Made by a program: the position numbers and the translations under genes. A model generated the notes under the pieces. That model saw only the letters and a program-made list of their open reading frames with translations. It was not told the origin of the DNA and did not search any database. Shown in pieces: positions 1 through 6,610 of a stretch of DNA of 7,211 bases. This DNA is from an uncultured Pirellulaceae bacterium. GTDB taxonomy: Bacteria > Planctomycetota > Planctomycetia > Pirellulales > Pirellulaceae. How positions within the stretch are numbered: position 1 is the stretch's first letter; every line of letters starts with the position of its first letter. The stretch lies in contig CAKQNH010000230.1 of NCBI GenBank assembly GCA_934255105.1, positions 1 to 7,211 of the forward strand. The letters run 5' to 3'.

Positions 1-3
1 AGC

Positions 4-2859
4 CTAAGGCCTGAAATCAGCAGCCGCGTCATCCTCCGCTCGCGCACCCTTGAACTGGCTCAAAATCTGATCAAGCAACTCGCGGTGCTCCTCCAAGTAC
101 TTGCGATAGCCTTGATGAAAGGGGACTTGTTTTACCGCCTGAGCCTGGAGCTCCATAGCTTCGGTTAAGTAGTCGACGGCAGCCGAGTTGAGTCCTTGGG
201 TGTGGTGGACCATCCCCAAGTTGTGCAGCACACCAGCTAGTCGACTCAACGTTTCTGTCCGCCCCTGGCTGCGCTGGATTTGGTTCCGTAGCGACCTCTC
301 TGCCACCTTGAAGGCCTCGATGGCCAACTCTTGGTCGGCGGCTTCGAGCCATAGTAGTTGGCCGAGGTTGTTGTTGGCGACTGCCAGTTGCTCCTGCGCG
401 TCTATATCGGTTGGCCGCTGCGCTACCCAAGGTTCCAGGCCGGCAATCGCTTTGCGAACTACGCTCAAAGCTGAGTCGCGTTTGCCCCTGCCTCCCAGCA
501 CGGTGGCTAGGTTGTTCTGGCAGACGGCCAATTGGCAAGTGATCGATTGTTCCGTCACCAGGAACCCAGAGGACGTGATTGCGTGCGGGGATGATTCGTC
601 TGATGCGGCTAGGGCATGCAGGTCGGCTATGTTGTCATTGAGCAAGGTCTCGGCGCGGGCGAGATCGTCGTCCAACAAGCAAGCTACCAATGAGTTTCGG
701 CATTCGACAAGCTGTTGGCGCGCGATGCGATCGCGAGGCGAGTTTTCGAGATAACTGAGCAATTGCAATTGGGTGTCGCTGAGCATGCCCACCGCCTGCT
801 GGCTATCGGAGCTCTGCCACAGCAGCAGTCCGTAATTGTTTCGCGTCATAGCCCACTCCTGCAGGATGCGAGGCGTTGGTTCGTCGCGTTCCAATAAATT
901 GTCCTGCAATTCTGTCGCCACACGATAACCGGCGATCGCCTCGGCGTAGTGGCCGCGTTGCTGTTGCAAGGCGGCCAGATTGTGCCAGCACAATGCTAGG
1001 TCTGCCTGCCGCTCCCAGTTCCATGGTGTTTGACCTTGGAGAGCTTCAAAGGCGGCAATGGCCTCCTGATACTTCCGCTCTGCTGCATCGAAATCACCCA
1101 GTTCGCGATAGGTTGCGGCCAGTCGATAGTGAACTTTGGGTAGGTCGCTGTGCAGGGTATCATTCTGGCTGGCATACTCAAGGAAATGCAGGTAATACCG
1201 CTCGGCTTCGTGCAGCAGTTCCGTCCGCAGTTCCGCAGTGCCTTCCAGGGCGGCCAACCGCCGATACATTAGCCCGCCGAAACGGTCGACCAACATGTGC
1301 GCTTGGTCCAGATGAAGGCGTGCTCTTGCCGTGGCTTGGTCTTTCAATCGACTCTCTCGAGTGACCGACACCGTGGCTGCAGTCAGGCCGAGCACCGCCA
1401 AGACCAAGATGCAAATCGACGTAAAAACTAAGCGCTTCCGCCGAAGCGCCCATTTGAAAGCGCGATCAAGTGGGGTGGGCCGACGCGCATGCGTAGGCTT
1501 CCCCTCCAGGAAACGACGCATGTCCGCCGCCATCTCGCCGGCCGTCGCATAGCGTTCGCTTCGATTCTTAGCGATGGCCTTAAGAACGATCGTTTCCAGA
1601 TCGGTGGCCACCGTAGAATTCAATCGCCGTGGCGAAATTGGTTCGTCACTTTCAATGGCCTTGAACAGTAGTTCCCGATTGCGGGCTTTGAATGCTGGCT
1701 GCAGTGTCAGCAGTTCATACAGCGTGATTCCCAGCGAATAGATGTCGGTTCGATGGTCGATCTCCTGCGGCAGCCCCTTGATCTGTTCCGGGCTCATGTA
1801 GCGGGCAGTGCCTAGAACGCTGCCAGCAGCCGTCAAATTCCCCACACCTCGCACGCGCGCGAGTCCAAAATCGGCCACCCAAATTTTGCCAGTCGAATCA
1901 ACCAGTAGGTTCGATGGCTTGATGTCGCGATGCACAACGCCTTGACGGTGTGCAAAATCGAGCGCTTCGGCGACACAGATTATCAACTCTACGGTATCGT
2001 GCACATAGCCGCGACTGCGTATCGACTGCACCGTGCTGGCTCGGCTGAGCAGATGGGCTTGGGTAGAGTTGTTGCCAAAACCAGATGACGTCTCACCGGC
2101 CATAGCGGAGGTGGGGTTGGCGGAACGCTCCAGCGGTACCATGGGCGCTTCCATGGTGGTTTGATCCGCCAAGTCGCCAGCCGAATTCGCACGAACAACA
2201 CTCGCTGCCGCAATTGGCTTGTCGATGTTATGGGCTTTACTGCGGGCTTCCGCTTGGCCCACTTGCTGGGGCCGAAGTTCGGTGAATACTTGATCGAGCG
2301 TGCGACCATCGATTAACTGCATGCTGTAGTAATGCACGCCGCGTTCACAGCCGACAGCAAAGACTGGCACGATGTGGGGATGGTGAAGTGAGGCCGCCGC
2401 TTGAGCCTCATTGCGAAAGCGGGCCACCTGCTGTTTGTCCAGCACCGCCGCAAAGGGTAGGATCTTCAAAGCCACGTTGCGACGCAATGAAAGTTGCGTC
2501 GCTTCATAGACGATCCCCATCCCCCCCCGGCCGATCTCGCGATTGAGTCGGTAATCGCCCAAGATCGATTCATCGTTTGTGATATCTGGATTGCGTCGCT
2601 GTGCTTCAGCGCTCTTGGATCGAGTCGCTCGGCACAGTAGCTGTAAACTCTCTAAATGGTTTCCCCAAGAATCTCGCAGCTCGGGATGGGCATCCAGAAG
2701 CGCGGCTGCTAGCGTCTCGTCTCCCTGTTCCAGGTAAGATGCGTAGCGGTCGAGCAGTATCGCGATCTCATCTTGGATTTCCTCCGCTACTGCCGACGCG
2801 AACTGGCCCGCATCTTGTTTAGCTAACGAGTCCGCTGATGGCATACAATAATTGTTCAC
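4..2859 (-). CDS. Transmembrane Ser/Thr protein kinase with C-terminal TPR repeats, planctomycete type
   Basis: Hanks-type kinase of 951 residues that phosphorylates Ser/Thr on partner proteins. Residues about 25-80 form the acidic helical leader common before planctomycete kinase domains. The kinase domain (about 104-455) has the glycine loop GRGGMG (110-115), VALK lysine (K132), a candidate alphaC glutamate (E151), HRDIKPSN (catalytic D312), DFG (D331) and SPE (E358), so it looks active. A Ser/Ala-rich insert of roughly 90 residues (193-284) sits between the hinge and alphaE. One membrane segment (about 477-496) follows, then about 450 residues with at least five TPR-like units (near 576-606, 621-651, 777-807, 824-857, 872-905), predicted extracytoplasmic. 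The GTG start is chosen because it overlaps the sigma factor stop (GTGA) and has GGAGAG six bases upstream. An ATG at 2844 lacks a Shine-Dalgarno sequence; the open frame extends to 2907 inside the sigma gene. The target is inferred, not shown. Confidence 0.93.
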   Translation of the reverse strand: MNNYCMPSADSLAKQDAGQFASAVAEEIQDEIAILLDRYASYLEQGDETLAAALLDAHPELRDSWGNHLESLQLLCRATRSKSAEAQRRNPDITNDESILGDYRLNREIGRGGMGIVYEATQLSLRRNVALKILPFAAVLDKQQVARFRNEAQAAASLHHPHIVPVFAVGCERGVHYYSMQLIDGRTLDQVFTELRPQQVGQAEARSKAHNIDKPIAAASVVRANSAGDLADQTTMEAPMVPLERSANPTSAMAGETSSGFGNNSTQAHLLSRASTVQSIRSRGYVHDTVELIICVAEALDFAHRQGVVHRDIKPSNLLVDSTGKIWVADFGLARVRGVGNLTAAGSVLGTARYMSPEQIKGLPQEIDHRTDIYSLGITLYELLTLQPAFKARNRELLFKAIESDEPISPRRLNSTVATDLETIVLKAIAKNRSERYATAGEMAADMRRFLEGKPTHARRPTPLDRAFKWALRRKRLVFTSICILVLAVLGLTAATVSVTRESRLKDQATARARLHLDQAHMLVDRFGGLMYRRLAALEGTAELRTELLHEAERYYLHFLEYASQNDTLHSDLPKVHYRLAATYRELGDFDAAERKYQEAIAAFEALQGQTPWNWERQADLALCWHNLAALQQQRGHYAEAIAGYRVATELQDNLLERDEPTPRILQEWAMTRNNYGLLLWQSSDSQQAVGMLSDTQLQLLSYLENSPRDRIARQQLVECRNSLVACLLDDDLARAETLLNDNIADLHALAASDESSPHAITSSGFLVTEQSITCQLAVCQNNLATVLGGRGKRDSALSVVRKAIAGLEPWVAQRPTDIDAQEQLAVANNNLGQLLWLEAADQELAIEAFKVAERSLRNQIQRSQGRTETLSRLAGVLHNLGMVHHTQGLNSAAVDYLTEAMELQAQAVKQVPFHQGYRKYLEEHRELLDQILSQFKGARAEDDAAADFRP

Positions 2860-3485
2860 GATGGTCTCTCCATTTCCCGTCGTAATTGCTCGATAGCGCG
2901 TAGCCACAGCATGCGCGTCGCGCCTGCTGTGCGCTGCATCCGCGCGGCTATGTCTGTGAATGCCTGTCCATCCAAGTGGCGCAAGACGATGACCGTGCGA
3001 TAATCCTCTGGCAATCGCTCCAGAGCATTTGACAAATTAACAAGTGATTCTTGGTGGTCCACTTCCGAAGCGGGCGACCGCCGCTCGTTGGCAGCTAGAG
3101 CGGATAGGCCTTGATGAGATTGGTCAATTGTTGAGGATATCTCGGCCACGGATCGTTCACGACGAACGCTGCGTTTCGCCGCTAATAGGTGCGCTCCCAC
3201 CGCATTGCTGATATTGTGCACCAGAATTTGGCGGAGCCACCCAGTGAACTGTTCGATTTCTGCTCCGTTGAAATTGGCAAAGTCACGATGCGCCTCCAAC
3301 AGTGTTTCCTGAACAATATCCGATGGGCTGACCCGATGCTGAATCCGCCTATCTAGGCGCGTACAAGTCAGCAGCCTCAAGTAGCCACCATAGCTGGCCA
3401 GCAAATGCTCCACGCTGGCTGGATCGCCCTCAAGCGCCAGTCGAAAGATTTCCCGGCTCGCTTCCTCTTGCAACTCACTCGCCAC
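2856..3485 (-). CDS. ECF-type RNA polymerase sigma factor, kinase-associated planctomycete group
   Basis: Sigma factor of 209 residues, the usual size for ECF sigmas with only regions 2 and 4. Region 2 (about 24-115) has the SPSDIVQETLLEAHRDF core helix at 53-69, then the DNA-contacting FTGWLRQILVHNISN segment (80-94) and a basic stretch (KRSVRRERS). A Ser/Ala-rich linker (116-147) leads to region 4 (about 148-205) with LERLPEDYRTVIVLRHLDG and a helix-turn-helix from about 175 to 201. The GTG start is supported by AGGGAG six bases upstream. No anti-sigma factor gene is adjacent; instead the next gene, overlapping by four bases, is a Ser/Thr kinase. Planctomycete ECF groups linked to Ser/Thr kinases are known, and in Vibrio an ECF43 sigma is activated by kinase phosphorylation in region 2. 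Control by the partner kinase is therefore a reasonable inference; S53, S55 and T61 are candidate sites only by position. Confidence 0.92.
   Translation of the reverse strand: MASELQEEASREIFRLALEGDPASVEHLLASYGGYLRLLTCTRLDRRIQHRVSPSDIVQETLLEAHRDFANFNGAEIEQFTGWLRQILVHNISNAVGAHLLAAKRSVRRERSVAEISSTIDQSHQGLSALAANERRSPASEVDHQESLVNLSNALERLPEDYRTVIVLRHLDGQAFTDIAARMQRTAGATRMLWLRAIEQLRREMERPS
2866..2871 (-). promoter_or_regulatory. Ribosome binding site of the kinase gene, inside the sigma factor gene
   Basis: GGAGAG lies six bases before the GTG start at 2859, within the last codons of the sigma factor. It decides the start: the in-frame ATG 15 bases further on has only AT-rich sequence before it. 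With the GTGA stop/start overlap, this suggests translational coupling. Confidence 0.7.
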
Positions 3486-3491
3486 AGACCA

Positions 3492-3497
3492 CTCCCT
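3492..3497 (-). promoter_or_regulatory. Ribosome binding site of the sigma factor gene
   Basis: AGGGAG, six bases before the GTG at 3485. It supports GTG as the start; no in-frame ATG in this region has a comparable site. Confidence 0.65.
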
Positions 3498-3539
3498 AAT
3501 CTTCCCTGGCCAGATTCCAATCCATTTGTCACGTTTAAA

Positions 3540-3567
3540 ATTGTAAAATTCTTTTCAACGCTCACAA
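3540..3567 (-). promoter_or_regulatory. Candidate sigma70-like promoter for the sigma factor-kinase operon
   Basis: On the minus strand TTGTGA (3567-3562) is followed after 16 bases by TACAAT (3545-3540) in the only clearly AT-rich part of the intergenic region. Transcription would start near 3533, giving a leader of about 48 bases before the GTG. Planctomycete promoter consensus is poorly known and the -35 match is only four of six, so this is tentative. Confidence 0.35.
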
Positions 3568-3683
3568 CAGCAAAAATGCGGCCTTGCATCTCTGCCTGCT
3601 CAACACCGATTCATCAACCCACAGCAGAGGGGGCGTCCGGACGGACTGGACGTAGCTAGCATTTCCAGAGGTAAAGTGTGCGC

Positions 3684-3706
3684 GGTATTCGCAAATACCA
3701 TACAAT
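3684..3706 (+). promoter_or_regulatory. Palindrome abutting a candidate -10 box of the DUF255 gene
   Basis: GGTATT-CGCA-AATACC (3684-3699) is a perfect 6-bp inverted repeat with a 4-base spacer. TACAAT at 3701-3706 would make a -10 box with transcription starting near 3713, about 40 bases before the ATG at 3755. There is no good -35 hexamer 16-18 bases upstream, which fits either an activator-dependent promoter with the palindrome as operator, or chance. This placement also argues against the GTG at 3710 as a start codon. Confidence 0.3.
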
Positions 3707-3754
3707 CGAGTGATACTGCTAGGCTGTGAACTTTTACGTAGCGGAACTCGCTCG

Positions 3755-6202
3755 ATGCTAATTTTGAAACGGTTGCGATTCAATCCCGTACTCGCCGCCA
3801 TGTTTATCGCGTTCTGTTTCGGGCTCAGTAGTATGAACATCCGTACACCAGGCGATTCGGTAACTCAAGCTCAAGAGGGGGCCAGTGATGGGGCGGGCGA
3901 GAGCCACTCGCACACGAATCTGCTGATCCATGAGAGCAGTCCCTATCTGCTGCAGCATGCCCACAATCCCGTCGACTGGCATCCTTGGGGCGACGCGGCG
4001 TTTGCCAAAGCGAAGCGAGAGGACAAACCCATCTTTCTGTCCATCGGCTACTCGACTTGCTATTGGTGCCATGTGATGGAGGTTGAGTCGTTTGAAGACC
4101 CAGAGGTCGCCAAAGTGATCAACGAGCACTTCGTAGCTATCAAGGTCGATCGCGAGGAGCGCCCCGATATCGACGAACAATATATGCTCGCCACGCAGTT
4201 GCTAACCCAACGCGGTGGCTGGCCCAACTCCGTCTGGCTGACGCCCGAGGGCAAGCCATGGATGGCCGGAACCTACTTCCCAAAGAAACAATTCATTTCC
4301 GTACTGAACCAACTCAATGAAGTTTGGCAAACGCGACGAGCTGACGTCGATAAGCAAGCCGCAGCAATTACACGTGCCGCCAAGGGAATCAGTGAACCCT
4401 CGTTGACGGGTAGTTCACAACTGACGCCCGAACTGCTCCAGCAGGCAACACAACAACTGGTGGCACGCTTTGACTCAGGACGGGGTGGTTTTCACGGGGC
4501 CCCCAAGTTCCCGCCACACTCGGCCCTCCGCTTGCTGATCCAACAATTCCGGGACACGTCGGACAAAACGCTGCTCGTGCCGGCTACTCAAACGCTGGAC
4601 GCAATGTGGCTGGGTGGCATTCACGATCATATCGGCGGCGGCTTTCACCGTTATTCCACTGACACGCAATGGCTGCTGCCGCACTTCGAAAAGATGCTCT
4701 GCGACAATGCTCAGTTGATGAGCATCTATGCGGACGCATTCGAGCTTACTGGCCAGCCACGCTATCGTGACGCGGTCGCAGACATCTATGCCTGGGTCGA
4801 CCGCGAGATGACCTCGCCGCAAGGTGCATTCTATTCCGCACTCGATTCGGGGGATGTTGGCAAGGAGGGTGAGGCGTACGTGTGGACCATGCAGCGGCTG
4901 CGCGATACGTTGACGCCGGCTGAGCTGGAAATGTTTACCAAAGTCTATCATATCGAGCCGGGGGGCAACTTCGCGGAAGAGTCGACGGGCGAGCAAACGG
5001 GCGCAAACATTCCGCATCGAACCGAGACGTTCGAAGCGCAAGCACAGCAGTCGGGCGCGGATGTGGAAGAGTTGAAAGTTCAGCTTGCAACCATCCGAGC
5101 GAAATTGCTGTCCGCGCGTCTGACGTGGCCGCAGCCCCACAAGGACGACAAGGTGCTGACGAGTTGGAATGGGTTGATGATTGCCTCGCTGGCTCGCGCA
5201 GGGCGTTTGCTAAATGAACCACGCTATTCGGAATCTGCTGAACGAGCGGCTGAGTTCATCCTTGGCAATATGGTGCGCGATGGAAAACTGCTGCGATCTT
5301 TTCGCGATGGTCAAGCCAAATTGCCCGGCTATCTGGACGACTACGCCTGCTTTACTCTGGGGCTGGTCGAACTGTACAAAGCAACCGGACACATCCGTTG
5401 GCTCCAACAGGCCGAGAAGTTTGCTACGGATATGATCGCAGGCTTTGAAGATCAGCAGAGCGGAGGCTTCTTTTTCACGACCCATGATCATGAAGAACTC
5501 CTCGTTCGGTCAAAGCACCTCGGTGGCGGTGGAAACATGCCCGATCCCAACGGGGCCGCATTGCAGGTACTAGTCGAACTCTTCGAACTGACAGGCAATG
5601 AGAACTTTCGCACAGTTTCCCGCTCTGCGCTCCAGTCTCTCGCCCCGCTGATGCTGCGGCAGCCGGCAGCCAGCGAGGATCTGCTGCTGGCCACGTCGCA
5701 CCTATTGTCTAGCGATAACAAACCATCGCTAGCGGGTGCCCACGCCCCCGATTCGCCAGAGGCGGCAACGAGTCAGCGAGCTGGCCCTGTTTTGATCAGC
5801 GCGGATGCGTCCAAACCCAGGGTCGCTGAAGCAGACATGTTTACCGTCACCATCGTTATTGAAATCGATGACGGTTGGCACCTATACGCCGAGAATCCTG
5901 ATGCCGATTTTGTCCAGCCCAGCGGTGTCAGCGTGGGAGCCAACGAGCAATTGACGATCGGCGAGATCGAACCGCCGAAAGCCAGTCGCCGAAGGGACGA
6001 AGTTTTGAAGCAGAATCTCAACACTTACAGCGGCCACATCGAATTCAAAATTCCAGTCTCTGTCAATGCCCAAAGCCCCGTTGGCCCTACGAACTTGTCG
6101 ATCACGGTCACCACGCAAGCTTGCGACGCAAGCCGATGTCTTCCCATGAAGACAACCCAGCTCACGTTACCCATCACCATCATCGAGCGCAGCGAGCAGT
6201 AG
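3755..6202 (+). CDS. Exported DUF255 thioredoxin-like/(alpha/alpha)6-barrel protein with C-terminal DsbD-N-like domain
   Basis: Protein of 815 residues of the YyaL/SPATA20 family, whose biochemical role is poorly defined. A basic start and a hydrophobic stretch (about 12-26) form a signal peptide or membrane anchor, placing it outside the cytoplasm. The DUF255 thioredoxin-like domain (about 56-220) carries [16 protein letters not shown] (60-75) and the redox motif CYWC (C102, C105). The barrel region (about 220-640) has the family signatures GGGFHRY and PHFEKML (within 292-321), [13 protein letters not shown] (463-475) and LDDYA (527-531). After a low-complexity linker (635-677), residues 678-810 resemble the N-terminal domain of DsbD: DDGWHLY (705-711) and a late cysteine pair C790/C795. 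The DsbD membrane domain is absent. The ATG is preferred over the in-frame GTG at 3710 because it starts directly before the signal sequence; its Shine-Dalgarno (GGA, nine bases upstream) is weak. An extracytoplasmic thiol-redox role is inferred. Confidence 0.9.
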   Translation: MLILKRLRFNPVLAAMFIAFCFGLSSMNIRTPGDSVTQAQEGASDGAGESHSHTNLLIHESSPYLLQHAHNPVDWHPWGDAAFAKAKREDKPIFLSIGYSTCYWCHVMEVESFEDPEVAKVINEHFVAIKVDREERPDIDEQYMLATQLLTQRGGWPNSVWLTPEGKPWMAGTYFPKKQFISVLNQLNEVWQTRRADVDKQAAAITRAAKGISEPSLTGSSQLTPELLQQATQQLVARFDSGRGGFHGAPKFPPHSALRLLIQQFRDTSDKTLLVPATQTLDAMWLGGIHDHIGGGFHRYSTDTQWLLPHFEKMLCDNAQLMSIYADAFELTGQPRYRDAVADIYAWVDREMTSPQGAFYSALDSGDVGKEGEAYVWTMQRLRDTLTPAELEMFTKVYHIEPGGNFAEESTGEQTGANIPHRTETFEAQAQQSGADVEELKVQLATIRAKLLSARLTWPQPHKDDKVLTSWNGLMIASLARAGRLLNEPRYSESAERAAEFILGNMVRDGKLLRSFRDGQAKLPGYLDDYACFTLGLVELYKATGHIRWLQQAEKFATDMIAGFEDQQSGGFFFTTHDHEELLVRSKHLGGGGNMPDPNGAALQVLVELFELTGNENFRTVSRSALQSLAPLMLRQPAASEDLLLATSHLLSSDNKPSLAGAHAPDSPEAATSQRAGPVLISADASKPRVAEADMFTVTIVIEIDDGWHLYAENPDADFVQPSGVSVGANEQLTIGEIEPPKASRRRDEVLKQNLNTYSGHIEFKIPVSVNAQSPVGPTNLSITVTTQACDASRCLPMKTTQLTLPITIIERSEQ

Positions 6203-6218
6203 TTTAGCAGCGACCGAA

Positions 6219-6428
6219 GCATTAGCAACAAAGCATTAGCGGCGAAGCATTAGCAGCGACGCATTAGGGGCGACGCATTAGTGGCGAAGCATTAGCAGCG
6301 AAGCATTAGGGGCGACGCATTAGTGGCGAAGCATTAGCAGCGAAGCATTAGAGGCGAAGCATTAGAGGCGACGCATTAGTGGCGACGCATTTGCAGCGAC
6401 GCATTTGCAGCGACGCATTAGTGGCGAA
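6219..6428. repeat. Tandem array: 15 uninterrupted copies of a 14-bp unit
   Basis: Each unit follows GCATTAGNRGCGAM with no insertions or deletions over 210 bases; only unit 1 is more divergent (GCATTAGCAACAAA). Positions 8-9 vary (CA, GG, TG, AG, CG) and the last base is A or C. Units 3-5 (6247-6288) and 6-8 (6289-6330) form two 42-bp copies differing at a single base, so there is a three-unit higher-order period. Units 13 and 14 are identical and share a T in place of A at position 6; units 10 and 11 differ only in the last base. This pattern is what local duplication by slippage or unequal exchange would leave. A degenerate partial copy precedes unit 1, beginning right at the stop codon of the DUF255 gene. 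Function unknown. Confidence 0.95.
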
Positions 6429-6429
6429 G

Positions 6430-6465
6430 CCACGGCAGCAAATAGCCGTGGGCGTCAGCCCACGG
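6430..6465. repeat. GC-rich inverted repeat with two mutually exclusive stems
   Basis: CCGTGGGC (6446-6453) pairs perfectly with GCCCACGG (6458-6465) over a 4-base loop GTCA. The same segment can instead pair upstream: CCACGGC (6430-6436) with GCCGTGG (6445-6451) over an 8-base loop. It starts two bases after the tandem array. Short palindromes of this style recur in planctomycete intergenic DNA as I recall; that is not verified here. No T-run follows, so it is not a typical intrinsic terminator. Confidence 0.75.
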
Positions 6466-6492
6466 ATGAGCTGCGCTCCACGTCGGTGAGCC

Positions 6493-6532
6493 GCGAAGCG
6501 GCGGCAGCAACCGATTGCTCTCGCCGCTTCGC
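6493..6532. repeat. 40-nt near-perfect hairpin (REP-like) downstream of the WD40 gene
   Basis: GCGAAGCGGCG (6493-6503) and CGCCGCTTCGC (6522-6532) are an exact 11-bp inverted repeat. Pairing continues inward with a G-T wobble (6504/6521), a C-C mismatch (6505/6520) and five more pairs, AGCAA (6506-6510) with TTGCT (6515-6519), leaving a CCGA loop. For the WD40 transcript the hairpin begins 78 bases after the stop codon. It could protect the 3' end or help end transcription from either side; there is no T-tract. Confidence 0.8.
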
Positions 6533-6586
6533 AGGCAAGCGTGCAGCCATTCACCCACCGGACTAACGCCTACAACAACCTACCAT

Positions 6587-6597
6587 CGCCGCTTCGC
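6587..6597 (-). repeat. Third copy of the 11-bp hairpin arm
   Basis: CGCCGCTTCGC here is identical to 6522-6532, and the match extends one base left (TCGCC...). It lies 13 bases beyond the WD40 stop codon and could compete for pairing with 6493-6503. Confidence 0.75.
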
Positions 6598-6610
6598 GAT
6601 TGTTTTCACA

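Larger units (their letters stand above)
3486..3754. other. Divergent intergenic region between the sigma factor operon and the DUF255 gene
   Basis: This 269-base stretch separates two genes transcribed away from each other and must hold promoters for both. It contains the candidate leftward promoter at 3540-3567, and a 16-base palindrome (3684-3699) directly followed by TACAAT (3701-3706) for the rightward gene. No convincing small gene or RNA gene is visible; open frames here are extensions or shadows of the flanking genes. Confidence 0.7.
6203..6610. other. Gene-free region between convergent genes, filled with repeats and hairpins
   Basis: These 408 bases lie between the stop codons of the DUF255 gene and the WD40 gene. 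They hold a degenerate lead-in (6203-6218), the 14-bp tandem array, a hairpin with alternative pairing (6430-6465), a 40-nt hairpin (6493-6532) and a third copy of its arm (6587-6597). Open frames of 60-100 codons here cross repeats or overlap the WD40 gene in antisense and do not look coding. No hairpin is followed by a T-run on either strand, so no classical intrinsic terminator is visible. Confidence 0.8.

Noticed and set aside
188..754. Rightward open frame of 188 codons opposite the kinase gene
   Set aside because: Antisense shadow of the TPR region; no recognisable domain or ribosome binding site, while the opposite strand encodes clear TPRs.
2860..2907. Longer kinase start at 2907
   Set aside because: It would overlap the sigma gene by about 50 bases, while the GTG at 2859 has a well-placed GGAGAG and a four-base overlap.
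3742..3747. GGAACT as an ECF-type -35 element for autoregulation
   Set aside because: It lies only eight bases before the ATG at 3755, leaving no room for a -10 element and leader.
3710..3754. GTG start at 3710 for the DUF255 protein
   Set aside because: It adds 15 residues before the signal sequence, lacks a ribosome binding site and sits at the likely transcription start.
3806..3820. Lipoprotein signal at Cys21 of the DUF255 protein
   Set aside because: The residues before the cysteine (FIAF) do not fit a lipobox, which needs a small residue directly before Cys.
4475..5140. Leftward open frame of 221 codons inside the DUF255 gene
   Set aside because: Fully antisense to highly recognisable family motifs; Arg/Leu-rich composition typical of shadows in GC-rich DNA.
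6219..6428. CRISPR array
   Set aside because: Units are 14 bp and directly adjacent with no unique spacers, and no cas gene is near.
6348..6554. Leftward 68-codon open frame through the repeats
   Set aside because: Its translation is the tandem repeat itself plus the hairpins, and it exists only because units 13-14 lost the TTA; no evidence of coding.
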